Positions 6,848-12,860 of a stretch of DNA of 12,860 nt are shown here, piece by piece. This DNA comes from Flavobacteriaceae bacterium. GTDB lineage: Bacteria; Bacteroidota; Bacteroidia; Flavobacteriales; Flavobacteriaceae. The notes under the pieces are model-generated. The model saw only the letters and a program-made list of their open reading frames with translations. It was not told the DNA's origin and did no database searches. The position numbers were made by a program, and so were the translations under genes. The stretch lies in the NCBI GenBank assembly GCA_018672145.1, contig JABHGH010000068.1, positions 1 to 12,860 of the forward strand. The letters run 5' to 3'. Position 1 is the first letter of the stretch, and every line of letters begins with the position of its first letter.

Positions 6848-7398
6848 TGACGTATGATTTCAGTTTTTCCATCGGATTTCAGTAAAATAATCTGAGATGG
6901 TTGCGTTGATATTTTCGCTATTGGCAAAGGTGCAATATAGTCGATTTGATTCAAAATAACTGGAGAGACATCTTTTTCATTCTCCGGAATGGGTTCGCCA
7001 CTTATATTCGCAGATGTCGCAATGATTGGCTTGTCAAAAGCTTGAACCAATTCAAGCGCAAAGCCTTCTTTTGGAATACGAAATGCCATTGATCCATCTT
7101 TGCCCATTGCACTTTTTGCGATATTTCTGGCTCTAGGATAAATGATTGTCGTGGGACGCTCGCTCTGTTCTAAAAGATCATAAACGGAAGAAGGCACAAA
7201 AGGCACATATTTTTTTAACATCGAATAGTCAGAGACCAACGCGAGAAGCGCCTTGTCTTTTGGTCTACTTTTAATTCGAAACAATCTTTCAACTGCTTTT
7301 TCGTTAGTAGCGTCACATCCCAAGCCCAAGACCGTATCTGAAGGAAACAAGAGGATTCCCGATCGATCCAATACGTCAAGACTTTTTTGAAAATCCAT
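6844..7398 (-). CDS. L-threonylcarbamoyladenylate synthase (YrdC domain, TsaC/Sua5)
   Basis: This enzyme makes threonylcarbamoyl-AMP from threonine, bicarbonate and ATP, the first step of t6A modification at position 37 of ANN-decoding tRNAs. The 184-aa product is a single YrdC domain with FPSDTVLGLGCDA (18-30), the basic motif KSRPKDK (43-49), a TTIIYP strand (83-88), the FRIPKE strand (106-111) and TSANISGE (128-135). It lacks the extra C-terminal domain of the long Sua5 form, so it is the TsaC-type short form. The start is the ATG at 7398, 37 bp after the dapD stop. The TGA stop overlaps the TTG start of cca, so two tRNA-maturation enzymes are coupled. No clear promoter is seen in the 37-bp gap; transcription probably continues from dapD. 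Confidence 0.93.
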   Translation of the reverse strand: MDFQKSLDVLDRSGILLFPSDTVLGLGCDATNEKAVERLFRIKSRPKDKALLALVSDYSMLKKYVPFVPSSVYDLLEQSERPTTIIYPRARNIAKSAMGKDGSMAFRIPKEGFALELVQAFDKPIIATSANISGEPIPENEKDVSPVILNQIDYIAPLPIAKISTQPSQIILLKSDGKTEIIRH

Positions 7399-7435
7399 AC
7401 CACTATTTATAAAGAAATGTTAGCCAAAGTTGTTA

Positions 7436-8251
7436 CTATGCAGAAACATCATAGGTGCGTAGCGCATCGTTTAAAGATGTCTTCTTGTTTGTGCTTTCTT
7501 TTCGGCTTCCAATGATTAATGCGCAAGGAACTTGAAAGTCACCTGCGGGGAATTTCTTGGTGTAACTTCCGGGAATTACAACTGAGCGAGCAGGTACTAC
7601 ACCCCGAGATTCAACGGGTTGGTCACCTGTTACATCAATAATTTTTGTGGATGCAGTTAGCACAACATTAGCACCAAGCACTGCTTCTTTTTCAACGCGT
7701 ACCCCTTCAACAACGATACATCGTGATCCAATAAATGCGTTGTCTTCAATAATTACGGGTGCAGCTTGTAAGGGTTCCAAAACACCGCCAATTCCGACGC
7801 CACCACTGAGATGAACATCCTTTCCAATTTGGGCACAACTACCAACGGTTGCCCATGTGTCTACCATGGTTCCGTGATCGACGTAAGCTCCAATATTGAC
7901 ATAGCTCGGCATGAGTATAGTTCCTGAAGAGATATAGGCGCCATGACGGGCTACTGCATGAGGGACTACACGTATTCCTTTCTCTTTATAGCCTGTTTTT
8001 AGTGGTATTTTATCATGAAATTCTAAAGGACCTGCCGACAGGGTTTCCATTCCTTGAATGGGAAAGTAAAGCACTACGGCTTTTTTCACCCATTCATTCA
8101 CTTGCCACCCATCTTGTGTTGGCTCAGCAACCCGAAGGTCACCTTGATCAAGTTGATTGATGACAGATCGTATGGACTCTTGTACGTTGGGGTCTTCTAA
8201 CAATGTACGGTTATCCCAAGCGGTCTCTATTGTTTTTTGGAGTTGATTCAT
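7436..8251 (-). CDS. dapD: 2,3,4,5-tetrahydropyridine-2,6-dicarboxylate N-succinyltransferase (DapD)
   Basis: DapD transfers succinyl from succinyl-CoA to tetrahydrodipicolinate in the succinylase branch of meso-diaminopimelate and lysine synthesis, so it feeds peptidoglycan as well as protein. The 271-aa product has an N-terminal helical region, the strongly conserved stretch GAYVDHGTMVDTWATVGSCA (121-140), HLSGGVGIGGVLEPLQ (147-162), and hexapeptide-repeat left-handed beta-helix segments such as IEDNAFIGSRCIVVEGV (168-184). The frame extends upstream to an ATG at 8281, but the ATG at 8251 matches the usual family start and length. A consensus -7 element (8274 to 8267) lies inside the longer reading, so the promoter also argues for 8251. 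It heads the minus-strand run toward tsaC, cca and ctaA. A 10-bp palindrome overlaps its start codon. Confidence 0.96.
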   Translation of the reverse strand: MNQLQKTIETAWDNRTLLEDPNVQESIRSVINQLDQGDLRVAEPTQDGWQVNEWVKKAVVLYFPIQGMETLSAGPLEFHDKIPLKTGYKEKGIRVVPHAVARHGAYISSGTILMPSYVNIGAYVDHGTMVDTWATVGSCAQIGKDVHLSGGVGIGGVLEPLQAAPVIIEDNAFIGSRCIVVEGVRVEKEAVLGANVVLTASTKIIDVTGDQPVESRGVVPARSVVIPGSYTKKFPAGDFQVPCALIIGSRKESTNKKTSLNDALRTYDVSA

Positions 8252-8259
8252 TGCGCAAT
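8250..8259. repeat. 10-bp palindrome over the dapD start codon
   Basis: ATTGCGCAAT is self-complementary and includes the last two bases of the dapD ATG plus the 8 bases before it. It lies just downstream of the -7 element, at the expected start of the transcript. It might act as an operator or affect initiation. Its GC-rich core stands out in an AT-rich leader, but a 10-bp palindrome alone is weak evidence. Confidence 0.3.
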
Positions 8260-8266
8260 TTTTTTT

Positions 8267-8274
8267 CAAAGATA
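8267..8274 (-). promoter_or_regulatory. dapD promoter -7 element
   Basis: Read on the minus strand, TATCTTTG is an exact TAnnTTTG, 15 bases before the ATG at 8251. Transcription should begin around 8260-8263, giving a leader of roughly ten bases. There is no convincing TTG at the -33 distance, only an A/T run at about 8288-8295. The match helps decide the dapD start. Confidence 0.5.
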
Positions 8275-8325
8275 ACTTCATTTTGGTAAAAAAAAGAGCA
8301 GTTCACAAATTCTATACAATAAGTG

Positions 8326-8333
8326 TATTTTTG
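8326..8333 (+). promoter_or_regulatory. ruvX-def-mazG promoter -7 element
   Basis: TATTTTTG is an exact TAnnTTTG and ends 5 bases before the ruvX ATG (8339). A TTC at 8302-8304, 21 bases upstream, is a one-mismatch candidate for the TTG -33 element. The predicted start falls within 0-3 bases of ATG, so the operon mRNA should be leaderless or nearly so. It is the only promoter candidate I see for the three overlapping genes. Confidence 0.55.
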
Positions 8334-8338
8334 CAACC

Positions 8339-8764
8339 ATGGGTCGTTTGATAGCTATTGATTACGGGAGTAAGCGAAGTGGAATTGCGGTTTCTGATGA
8401 AGGTCAGGTTTTCGCTTTCCCTCATGATACGGTATCCACATCCAACCTCATCGATTATCTCTCACAATATATGCGCCATGAATCTGTCGATGGGATCGTT
8501 GTTGGTCTCCCAAAACGACTTCATAATGAGCCTTCTAGTATTGCCAACGAAGTTTCTCAATTCGTTGATAAGTGTAAGCTTACATTTCCATTGGTGCAGC
8601 ATTATACTTACGATGAGCGATTCACATCCAAAATCGCTTCTCATGAAATTTCACGAGTTTCTACAAAAAAACAAGTGCGTCAAAACAAATCGCTGATTGA
8701 TAAGGTAAGTGCAACGCTTTTGCTTCAGTCATTTATAACGCACCAACAAGCCAAAACATCATGA
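8339..8764 (+). CDS. ruvX: RuvX/YqgF family Holliday-junction resolvase-like / pre-16S rRNA nuclease
   Basis: The 141-aa product is a complete RNase H-fold YqgF protein. It shows IAIDYGSKRSGIAVSD (5-20) with catalytic D8, the GLPKR strand (56-60), DERFTS (92-97) with the second acidic site, and a late D121 in LIDKVSA, which together form the expected acidic metal site. Family members are described as Holliday-junction resolvase-like; E. coli YqgF is implicated in 16S rRNA 5'-end processing, so the true role here may be rRNA maturation. The start is well fixed: the family begins only a few residues before the IDYG motif and the promoter ends 5 bases upstream. The stop overlaps the def start by 4 bp (ATGA), making ruvX the first gene of a coupled operon. 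Confidence 0.95.
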   Translation: MGRLIAIDYGSKRSGIAVSDEGQVFAFPHDTVSTSNLIDYLSQYMRHESVDGIVVGLPKRLHNEPSSIANEVSQFVDKCKLTFPLVQHYTYDERFTSKIASHEISRVSTKKQVRQNKSLIDKVSATLLLQSFITHQQAKTS

Positions 8765-9354
8765 CACTACCCATCCTCGCTTACGGTCACCCAGTATTAC
8801 GAAAAAAAACCGACGAAATTAATGCAAACTACCCTGATTTAACACGGTTACTTGATAGCATGTGGGAAACCATGTACAATGCACATGGAGTGGGGTTAGC
8901 TGCCCCTCAGATTGGCTTGGCAATACGGCTTTTTATTGTAGATGCCAGTCCGTTTGCGGATAATCCTGATCTTGATGATAACGAAAAAGAAGCAATAAAA
9001 AATTTTAAAAAAGTATTTATCAACCCAGAAATTACAGACTATCATGGCGAAATGATTGATTTTAATGAAGGCTGTTTGAGTATTCCAAACATTCGTGGAG
9101 AGGTTTTGCGAGAGGACAAAATCACAATGACGTATTATGATGCCAATTTTAATCGTCATGAAATTCATCTCAACGGACTTGCTTCCAGAGTTGTGCAACA
9201 CGAATATGATCACATCGAAGGAAAGTTGTTTACAGACAAACTTAGTTCGTTTAAAAAGAAGGTTTTAAAGTCAAAACTCTCCCAAATTGAAAAAGGAAAC
9301 ATAAAAGTTGATTACCCAATGCAATTTCCCGTAAAGAATAAATCAAAATTTTAA
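8761..9354 (+). CDS. def: peptide deformylase
   Basis: Removes the formyl group from the initiator methionine of nascent proteins at the ribosome exit. All three metal-site motifs are intact: GVGLAAPQIG (43-52), EGCLSIP (103-109) with ligand C105, and QHEYDH (146-151) with ligands H147 and H151 and catalytic E148. The 197-aa length is close to that of Bacteroidota enzymes. An acidic insertion between motifs I and II (about 66-78) is typical of longer bacterial forms. It overlaps ruvX by 4 bp and mazG by a single base (TAATG), so all three should be co-translated. No methionyl-tRNA formyltransferase gene is in the window, though it often neighbours def in other phyla. Confidence 0.98.
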   Translation: MTLPILAYGHPVLRKKTDEINANYPDLTRLLDSMWETMYNAHGVGLAAPQIGLAIRLFIVDASPFADNPDLDDNEKEAIKNFKKVFINPEITDYHGEMIDFNEGCLSIPNIRGEVLREDKITMTYYDANFNRHEIHLNGLASRVVQHEYDHIEGKLFTDKLSSFKKKVLKSKLSQIEKGNIKVDYPMQFPVKNKSKF

Positions 9355-10136
9355 TGGCCAGTCGCAAGGAACAATTACAATCTATTGATCGTCTTTTGAC
9401 GATTATGGATGAACTACGTCAAGAATGCCCATGGGATCGTAAGCAAACTTTCGAAAGCTTGCGACACCTCACAATTGAAGAGACTTACGAGTTGAGTGAA
9501 GCTTTACTTGAAGGGGAACATGATGAAATTAAAAAAGAGCTCGGCGACCTTTTGCTACACATTGTTTTTTATGCTAAAATTGGAAGTGAACAATCTTCTT
9601 TTGATATCGGAGATGTTGCCAACAGCATTTCGAATAAGTTGATTCAACGCCATCCTCATGTGTACGGAGATGTCGAAGTAGAAAATGACGATGATGTCAA
9701 GCAAAATTGGGAGCAAATCAAACTTAAAGAAGGCAATAAAGGAGTACTCAGTGGAGTCCCGGATACTTTGCCATCTCTTGTTAAGGCCTATCGGATGCAA
9801 GAAAAAGCTGCTGGCGTTGGATTTGATTGGAAAGACGCCGGAGGAGTGGTCGCAAAAATTGAAGAGGAGTTACAGGAATTCTATGACGAAGTTGATAAAA
9901 AGGACGCATCGTCGATGGAATCAGAATTTGGAGACTTACTTTTTTCGCTCGTAAACTACGCAAGGTTTATGGATATTAATCCAGACGATGCACTGGCAAG
10001 AACCAATATAAAATTCAGAAATCGTTTTATGCGAATGGAAGAAAAACTATCAGCCCAAAACAAGAAGACCAATGACCTTAGCCTTGCCGAGTGGGAAGAC
10101 TTGTGGCAGCAAGTAAAATCGGAAAAGAAAGACTAA
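9354..10136 (+). CDS. mazG: nucleoside triphosphate pyrophosphohydrolase MazG
   Basis: MazG hydrolyses NTPs and dNTPs to the monophosphate and pyrophosphate, cleaning damaged nucleotides and, in E. coli, lowering ppGpp. The 260-aa product has two all-alpha MazG domains. The first has CPWDRKQTFESLR (25-37), EExxE at 42-46 and ELGDLL (62-67). The second has EELQEFYDEV (171-180) and EFGDLLFSLVNYARF (191-205). This two-domain form matches the E. coli type, not the short single-domain type. It starts within the def stop codon (TAATG). Its TAA stop interleaves with the TAG stop of the convergent DUF349 gene, a 4-base tail-to-tail overlap with no terminator between. No mazEF toxin-antitoxin genes accompany it, so a toxin link is not supported here. 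Confidence 0.96.
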   Translation: MASRKEQLQSIDRLLTIMDELRQECPWDRKQTFESLRHLTIEETYELSEALLEGEHDEIKKELGDLLLHIVFYAKIGSEQSSFDIGDVANSISNKLIQRHPHVYGDVEVENDDDVKQNWEQIKLKEGNKGVLSGVPDTLPSLVKAYRMQEKAAGVGFDWKDAGGVVAKIEEELQEFYDEVDKKDASSMESEFGDLLFSLVNYARFMDINPDDALARTNIKFRNRFMRMEEKLSAQNKKTNDLSLAEWEDLWQQVKSEKKD

Positions 10137-12055
10137 AGATTTCTGAAAAACGCTTTCTTTTTTTCCAATTCGTCGATAATTCTTTTTTGCTTTTCAATGT
10201 CCTTGGCAACTTTGTTGACCAATGGGTTTTCTGAAGAACTTCTGCTGAAAAACTCCATATTGGTTTGCAATTGAATGTATTCTTGCTTGGCTTTTTCTAA
10301 TCGTTTTTGCAAGATTGAACGTTCTTTGCGAATGAGGTCTGTTTCGCCGGACATTAACTTGAGTTTTAACCGATATCTTTCGGATGCTACCGTCTCATTG
10401 TCAATACCAATTTTTTGAAGAGAAGCTTCAATAGCAGTAAGGAAAGCTACATTGATCTTGTTTTTTTTCTGTTCAACAGATCCCAGGGCGATCCAACTTT
10501 CTATCCATTGATCGATTGTTGAACGATCAAATTCTTTCGTTTTTTTGATTTGGGCTAGCAATTCATTTTTTGCATCAAAAGTTTCTTGCTCTTTTGCAGA
10601 TGCCTGATTGTTTTTAGAATCGAGGCGATTAAAGTAATTGTTACAAGCTTTTTGAAAAATTTTCCAAACTTTTTCATTTTGCTTGCGGGAAATAGGTCCA
10701 ATTTTTTTCCATTGTTTTTGTAACGCAATGACTTTAGGTGTGGTATTTGCAAAATCTTCAGTTTCAAGATACGTTTCCGCCTGTTCGATAAGATCCATGC
10801 GTTTTTGAAGATTTTCGGAATACTCTTTTTTTAGTGTCTTATAAAATGCATTTCTTTTTCTGCTGAATGATCGCATGACTCCTTTGAAAGCAGACCATAT
10901 TTCAGCATTTTTACTATTAATTACATGACCACATTCGAAGAAAGAAGTGCGTAGTCCTTCCATATCACGAATTTGTTTTTGCATTTCGTTGTGCGTGCGA
11001 ACTTCGATTTCACAGAGATCATGCATTTGCGCAATAATAATCTTCTTCTTATCGTAGTTGGCTTCAAAAAACGCCATTTGATTTTTTTGAAAAAATTGCC
11101 GTTTTTCATGAATTACTTTTGTTGCTTCACTAAACCGAACCCAAAGCGTTTCACCATGCTCTTTTGCAATTGGCCCCATCTCATCTTTCCAATGCTTGTG
11201 AAGCTCTTGAAGGTTCCGAAAAGCTTTTTGGACATTATCCATTTTACCCAAAGCTTCTGCCTTCTCAATGATTTTTATTTTTTTATCATAGTTGTATTTG
11301 TAGTCGAGTTCCCTAAACTCACGATTGAGGTGCAAGAAATCATAAAAAATCCCCACATGATGATGGTAGGTTTTCCATATATTGTTTGCTTCAGCACGAG
11401 GGACATGACCCGTTTCTCTCCATCGCTTTTGTAAATCTTTAAATTGTTTATATGTTTTAGAAATGGGTTGGTCAATGCCGATCAGTCCCTTTAACTCCTC
11501 TATGAGATCTTTTCTAGTGGCTAGATTTCTTTTAAAAGATTTGTCTAAGTCTTGATAATATTTTGCTTTTTCAGATTTATACCTGCGGATAATTTGATCG
11601 TAGGTTTCTTTCTGCGGTAATCTCACATGGAAGTCTTCAGGAGCTCCACCAGATGAAATGAATTCATTTTTTCTCTCTTCAAGTATATTTGTTATGTGTT
11701 TTTCAATATTTTTTGAAAGAGCATCTACTGCGCTTTTGAGGTGTTGTATTTTATTGGTAGAAACCTTTTTGTCCAAAATCTTGATCAATTCATCTAGAGG
11801 GAGATTATCGAAGTTTTCATCAAGTTCTTCGTCATGGTTTTCATGGCTTTCTTCGTCCGTTTCATTCTCTAGCTCTGTGTCTATTTGATCGGCTTTGTCA
11901 GTCTCTTTTGGATCCTCAGATTTTACCACAACGTCAGTTGAAGTTTCAGTAGTTTCGTTCTCGTTTTCTACTGATTCTTTATCTTTATCAGGGATTGTTG
12001 AATCCACATTGTCTTCATTTGCCTCTGGCAAATTGGCGTTATTCATTTCTTGCAT
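10133..12055 (-). CDS. DUF349 repeat protein with acidic N-terminus
   Basis: This 640-aa protein has no named function. Residues 1-85 are very rich in Asp, Glu, Asn and Thr and probably disordered. At least four helical DUF349 repeats follow, at about 201-247, 276-325, 357-405 and 437-482. Each has the 'l..L...W...g.v....e..lW..F......f...r..f' pattern, for example LQKRWRETGHV (208-218) and LQKQWKKIGPI (445-455). A fifth, degenerate copy lies near 513-550 (WIESWIALGSV). The C-terminal region 574-637 is a charged heptad-like coiled coil. There are no membrane segments or signal peptide, so it is likely cytoplasmic. DUF349 proteins are widespread in Bacteroidota and their role is unknown to me. 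It lies 54 bp downstream of aroE on the same strand, with no exact TAnnTTTG between. An ATG three codons in (12046) is an alternative start. Confidence 0.9.
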   Translation of the reverse strand: MQEMNNANLPEANEDNVDSTIPDKDKESVENENETTETSTDVVVKSEDPKETDKADQIDTELENETDEESHENHDEELDENFDNLPLDELIKILDKKVSTNKIQHLKSAVDALSKNIEKHITNILEERKNEFISSGGAPEDFHVRLPQKETYDQIIRRYKSEKAKYYQDLDKSFKRNLATRKDLIEELKGLIGIDQPISKTYKQFKDLQKRWRETGHVPRAEANNIWKTYHHHVGIFYDFLHLNREFRELDYKYNYDKKIKIIEKAEALGKMDNVQKAFRNLQELHKHWKDEMGPIAKEHGETLWVRFSEATKVIHEKRQFFQKNQMAFFEANYDKKKIIIAQMHDLCEIEVRTHNEMQKQIRDMEGLRTSFFECGHVINSKNAEIWSAFKGVMRSFSRKRNAFYKTLKKEYSENLQKRMDLIEQAETYLETEDFANTTPKVIALQKQWKKIGPISRKQNEKVWKIFQKACNNYFNRLDSKNNQASAKEQETFDAKNELLAQIKKTKEFDRSTIDQWIESWIALGSVEQKKNKINVAFLTAIEASLQKIGIDNETVASERYRLKLKLMSGETDLIRKERSILQKRLEKAKQEYIQLQTNMEFFSRSSSENPLVNKVAKDIEKQKRIIDELEKKKAFFRNL

Positions 12056-12109
12056 GATAGGTTCTCGTTAGGCATTCACAAGATAGTAAATCTTTGGAAT
12101 TTGATTTTT

Positions 12110-12856
12110 TTATTTTTCTTGATTCCATAGTAACCAGGAAGCTTCTGCTTGTCCGACAAGCATTTGCAGACCGTTGACAGTGGTCGCTCCTTTTTGCTTT
12201 CCCAATCTCATGAACTCTGTTATTTCGGGGTTGTATATCAAATCATAAAAAAGATGATTCTTGCCAATTCTTTCATAGTTTATCGTGGGCGATTCATTGA
12301 CTTTTGGGTAAGTGCCTAGAGGTGTGCAGTTGATAATGAGGGAGTGCTCGGCATAGTCATTGTCCGTCAATTGTTCATACGATTTTTTTCCAACTCCAGC
12401 TTGTCTTGAAATCATTACATACTCGATGTTTAGGTGATCTAAAACATAACATACGGCCTTTGAAGCTCCACCTGTTCCAAGTACGAGTGCTTTGTTGTGA
12501 TGGGGTTTTAAATATTTTTCAAGTGTATTTTGAAACCCAATGCAGTCAGTATTGTAGCCAATTCGTTGAGTCCCTTTAAAAACGATGGTGTTTACAGCCC
12601 CAATCTTTTCGGCTGTAGGGTCTAGTTTATCTAAAAATGGAATAACATCTTGTTTGTAGGGGATGGTAACGTTAATTCCTGCAAGATTTTTTCGTTGGAG
12701 TAACTTTGGAAATTCAGTCAGGCTCTCCAGATCAAAATTCACATATTTGTGATCAGAGTTTTCTTTCTCAAACTTCTCTGAAAAGTATGTTCTGGAAAAG
12801 GAGTATCCAATGTTCTTTCCCAAAAGTCCAAAAAGTTTATTGTTTTTTTCGATCAT
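12110..12856 (-). CDS. aroE: shikimate dehydrogenase (AroE)
   Basis: AroE reduces 3-dehydroshikimate to shikimate with NADPH in the aromatic amino acid pathway. The 248-aa product is complete; its ATG at 12856 is 4 bases from the window edge. Substrate-site residues are visible: S19 and S21 in NIGYSFSR (the usual 'GhSlSP' is YSFSR here, as in other Bacteroidota as I recall), NVTIPYK (62-68) with catalytic K68, AVNT (87-90) and NTD (102-104) with catalytic D104. The cofactor domain has GTGGASKAV (127-135) and ISR (149-151) at the position of the NADP-selecting arginine. NCTPLG (176-181) and NGLQMLVGQA (228-237) complete the fold. It is slightly shorter than the 270-280 aa of many enterobacterial forms. 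DUF349 lies downstream and may be cotranscribed. Confidence 0.97.
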   Translation of the reverse strand: MIEKNNKLFGLLGKNIGYSFSRTYFSEKFEKENSDHKYVNFDLESLTEFPKLLQRKNLAGINVTIPYKQDVIPFLDKLDPTAEKIGAVNTIVFKGTQRIGYNTDCIGFQNTLEKYLKPHHNKALVLGTGGASKAVCYVLDHLNIEYVMISRQAGVGKKSYEQLTDNDYAEHSLIINCTPLGTYPKVNESPTINYERIGKNHLFYDLIYNPEITEFMRLGKQKGATTVNGLQMLVGQAEASWLLWNQEK

Positions 12857-12860
12857 ATAA

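Noticed and set aside
8252..8281. dapD start at the upstream ATG (8281, 10 residues longer)
   Set aside because: The extension is Lys-rich, absent from the family's usual N-terminus, and contains the TAnnTTTG promoter element at 8267-8274.
9354..10136. Toxin-antitoxin locus suggested by mazG
   Set aside because: No mazE or mazF-like gene is adjacent; the neighbours are def and a DUF349 gene.
10973..11434. A 153-codon plus-strand open frame inside the DUF349 gene
   Set aside because: It is antisense to a clear repeat protein, is rich in Phe and Leu as expected from the complement of Lys/Glu codons, and has no promoter or family motif.
12056..12109. Promoter between aroE and the DUF349 gene
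   Set aside because: No exact TAnnTTTG on the minus strand; the nearest similar string lacks a base, so cotranscription with aroE is equally likely.

Overview
The window looks like a chromosomal housekeeping stretch from a member of the Bacteroidota, most likely Flavobacteriia. The reasons are the low GC content, promoters of the Bacteroidota type (TAnnTTTG at -7), no Shine-Dalgarno sequences before starts, and protein families typical of the phylum: a DUF349 repeat protein, the short YrdC-only threonylcarbamoyl-AMP synthase, a CCA-adding enzyme with an HD domain, and Bacteroidota-style heme A synthase and shikimate dehydrogenase. I see no phage, insertion sequence, CRISPR array, tRNA or rRNA.

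Layout. Bases 1-120 hold the 3' end of an Hsp20 gene, closed by a strong hairpin terminator. A minus-strand block follows: uvrB (736-2718) and, after 108 bp, a bactofilin-like gene (199-627). The 125-bp gap 2719-2843 is a divergent control region. It carries a consensus promoter for each side and two perfect inverted repeats, one lying inside the uvrB promoter spacer. To the right, 2844-3911 encodes an uncharacterised 355-aa protein that I read as an atypical kinase-like (APH/HipA-like fold) enzyme. It converges with a minus-strand run of five genes (8251 down to 3914): dapD, tsaC/sua5, cca, ctaA/COX15 and a pRiA4b ORF-3 family gene. The last four overlap end to start, which suggests translational coupling. 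Two of them (tsaC and cca) act on tRNA.

A second divergent promoter region (8252-8338) separates dapD from the plus-strand genes ruvX, def and mazG, which overlap by 4 bp and 1 bp and so form a compact operon. mazG meets a 640-aa DUF349 repeat protein tail to tail, with interleaved stop codons. The last gene is aroE, whose start lies 4 bases from the right edge.

Functionally the genes cover DNA repair (uvrB, ruvX), tRNA maturation (tsaC, cca), protein maturation and quality control (def, hsp20), lysine and aromatic biosynthesis (dapD, aroE), respiration (heme A synthase) and nucleotide-pool cleaning (mazG). The parts most worth following up are the kinase-like orphan, the operator-like repeats at uvrB and dapD, and the promoters placed so close to ATG that the mRNAs should be leaderless or nearly so. 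I found no convincing new multi-gene system.
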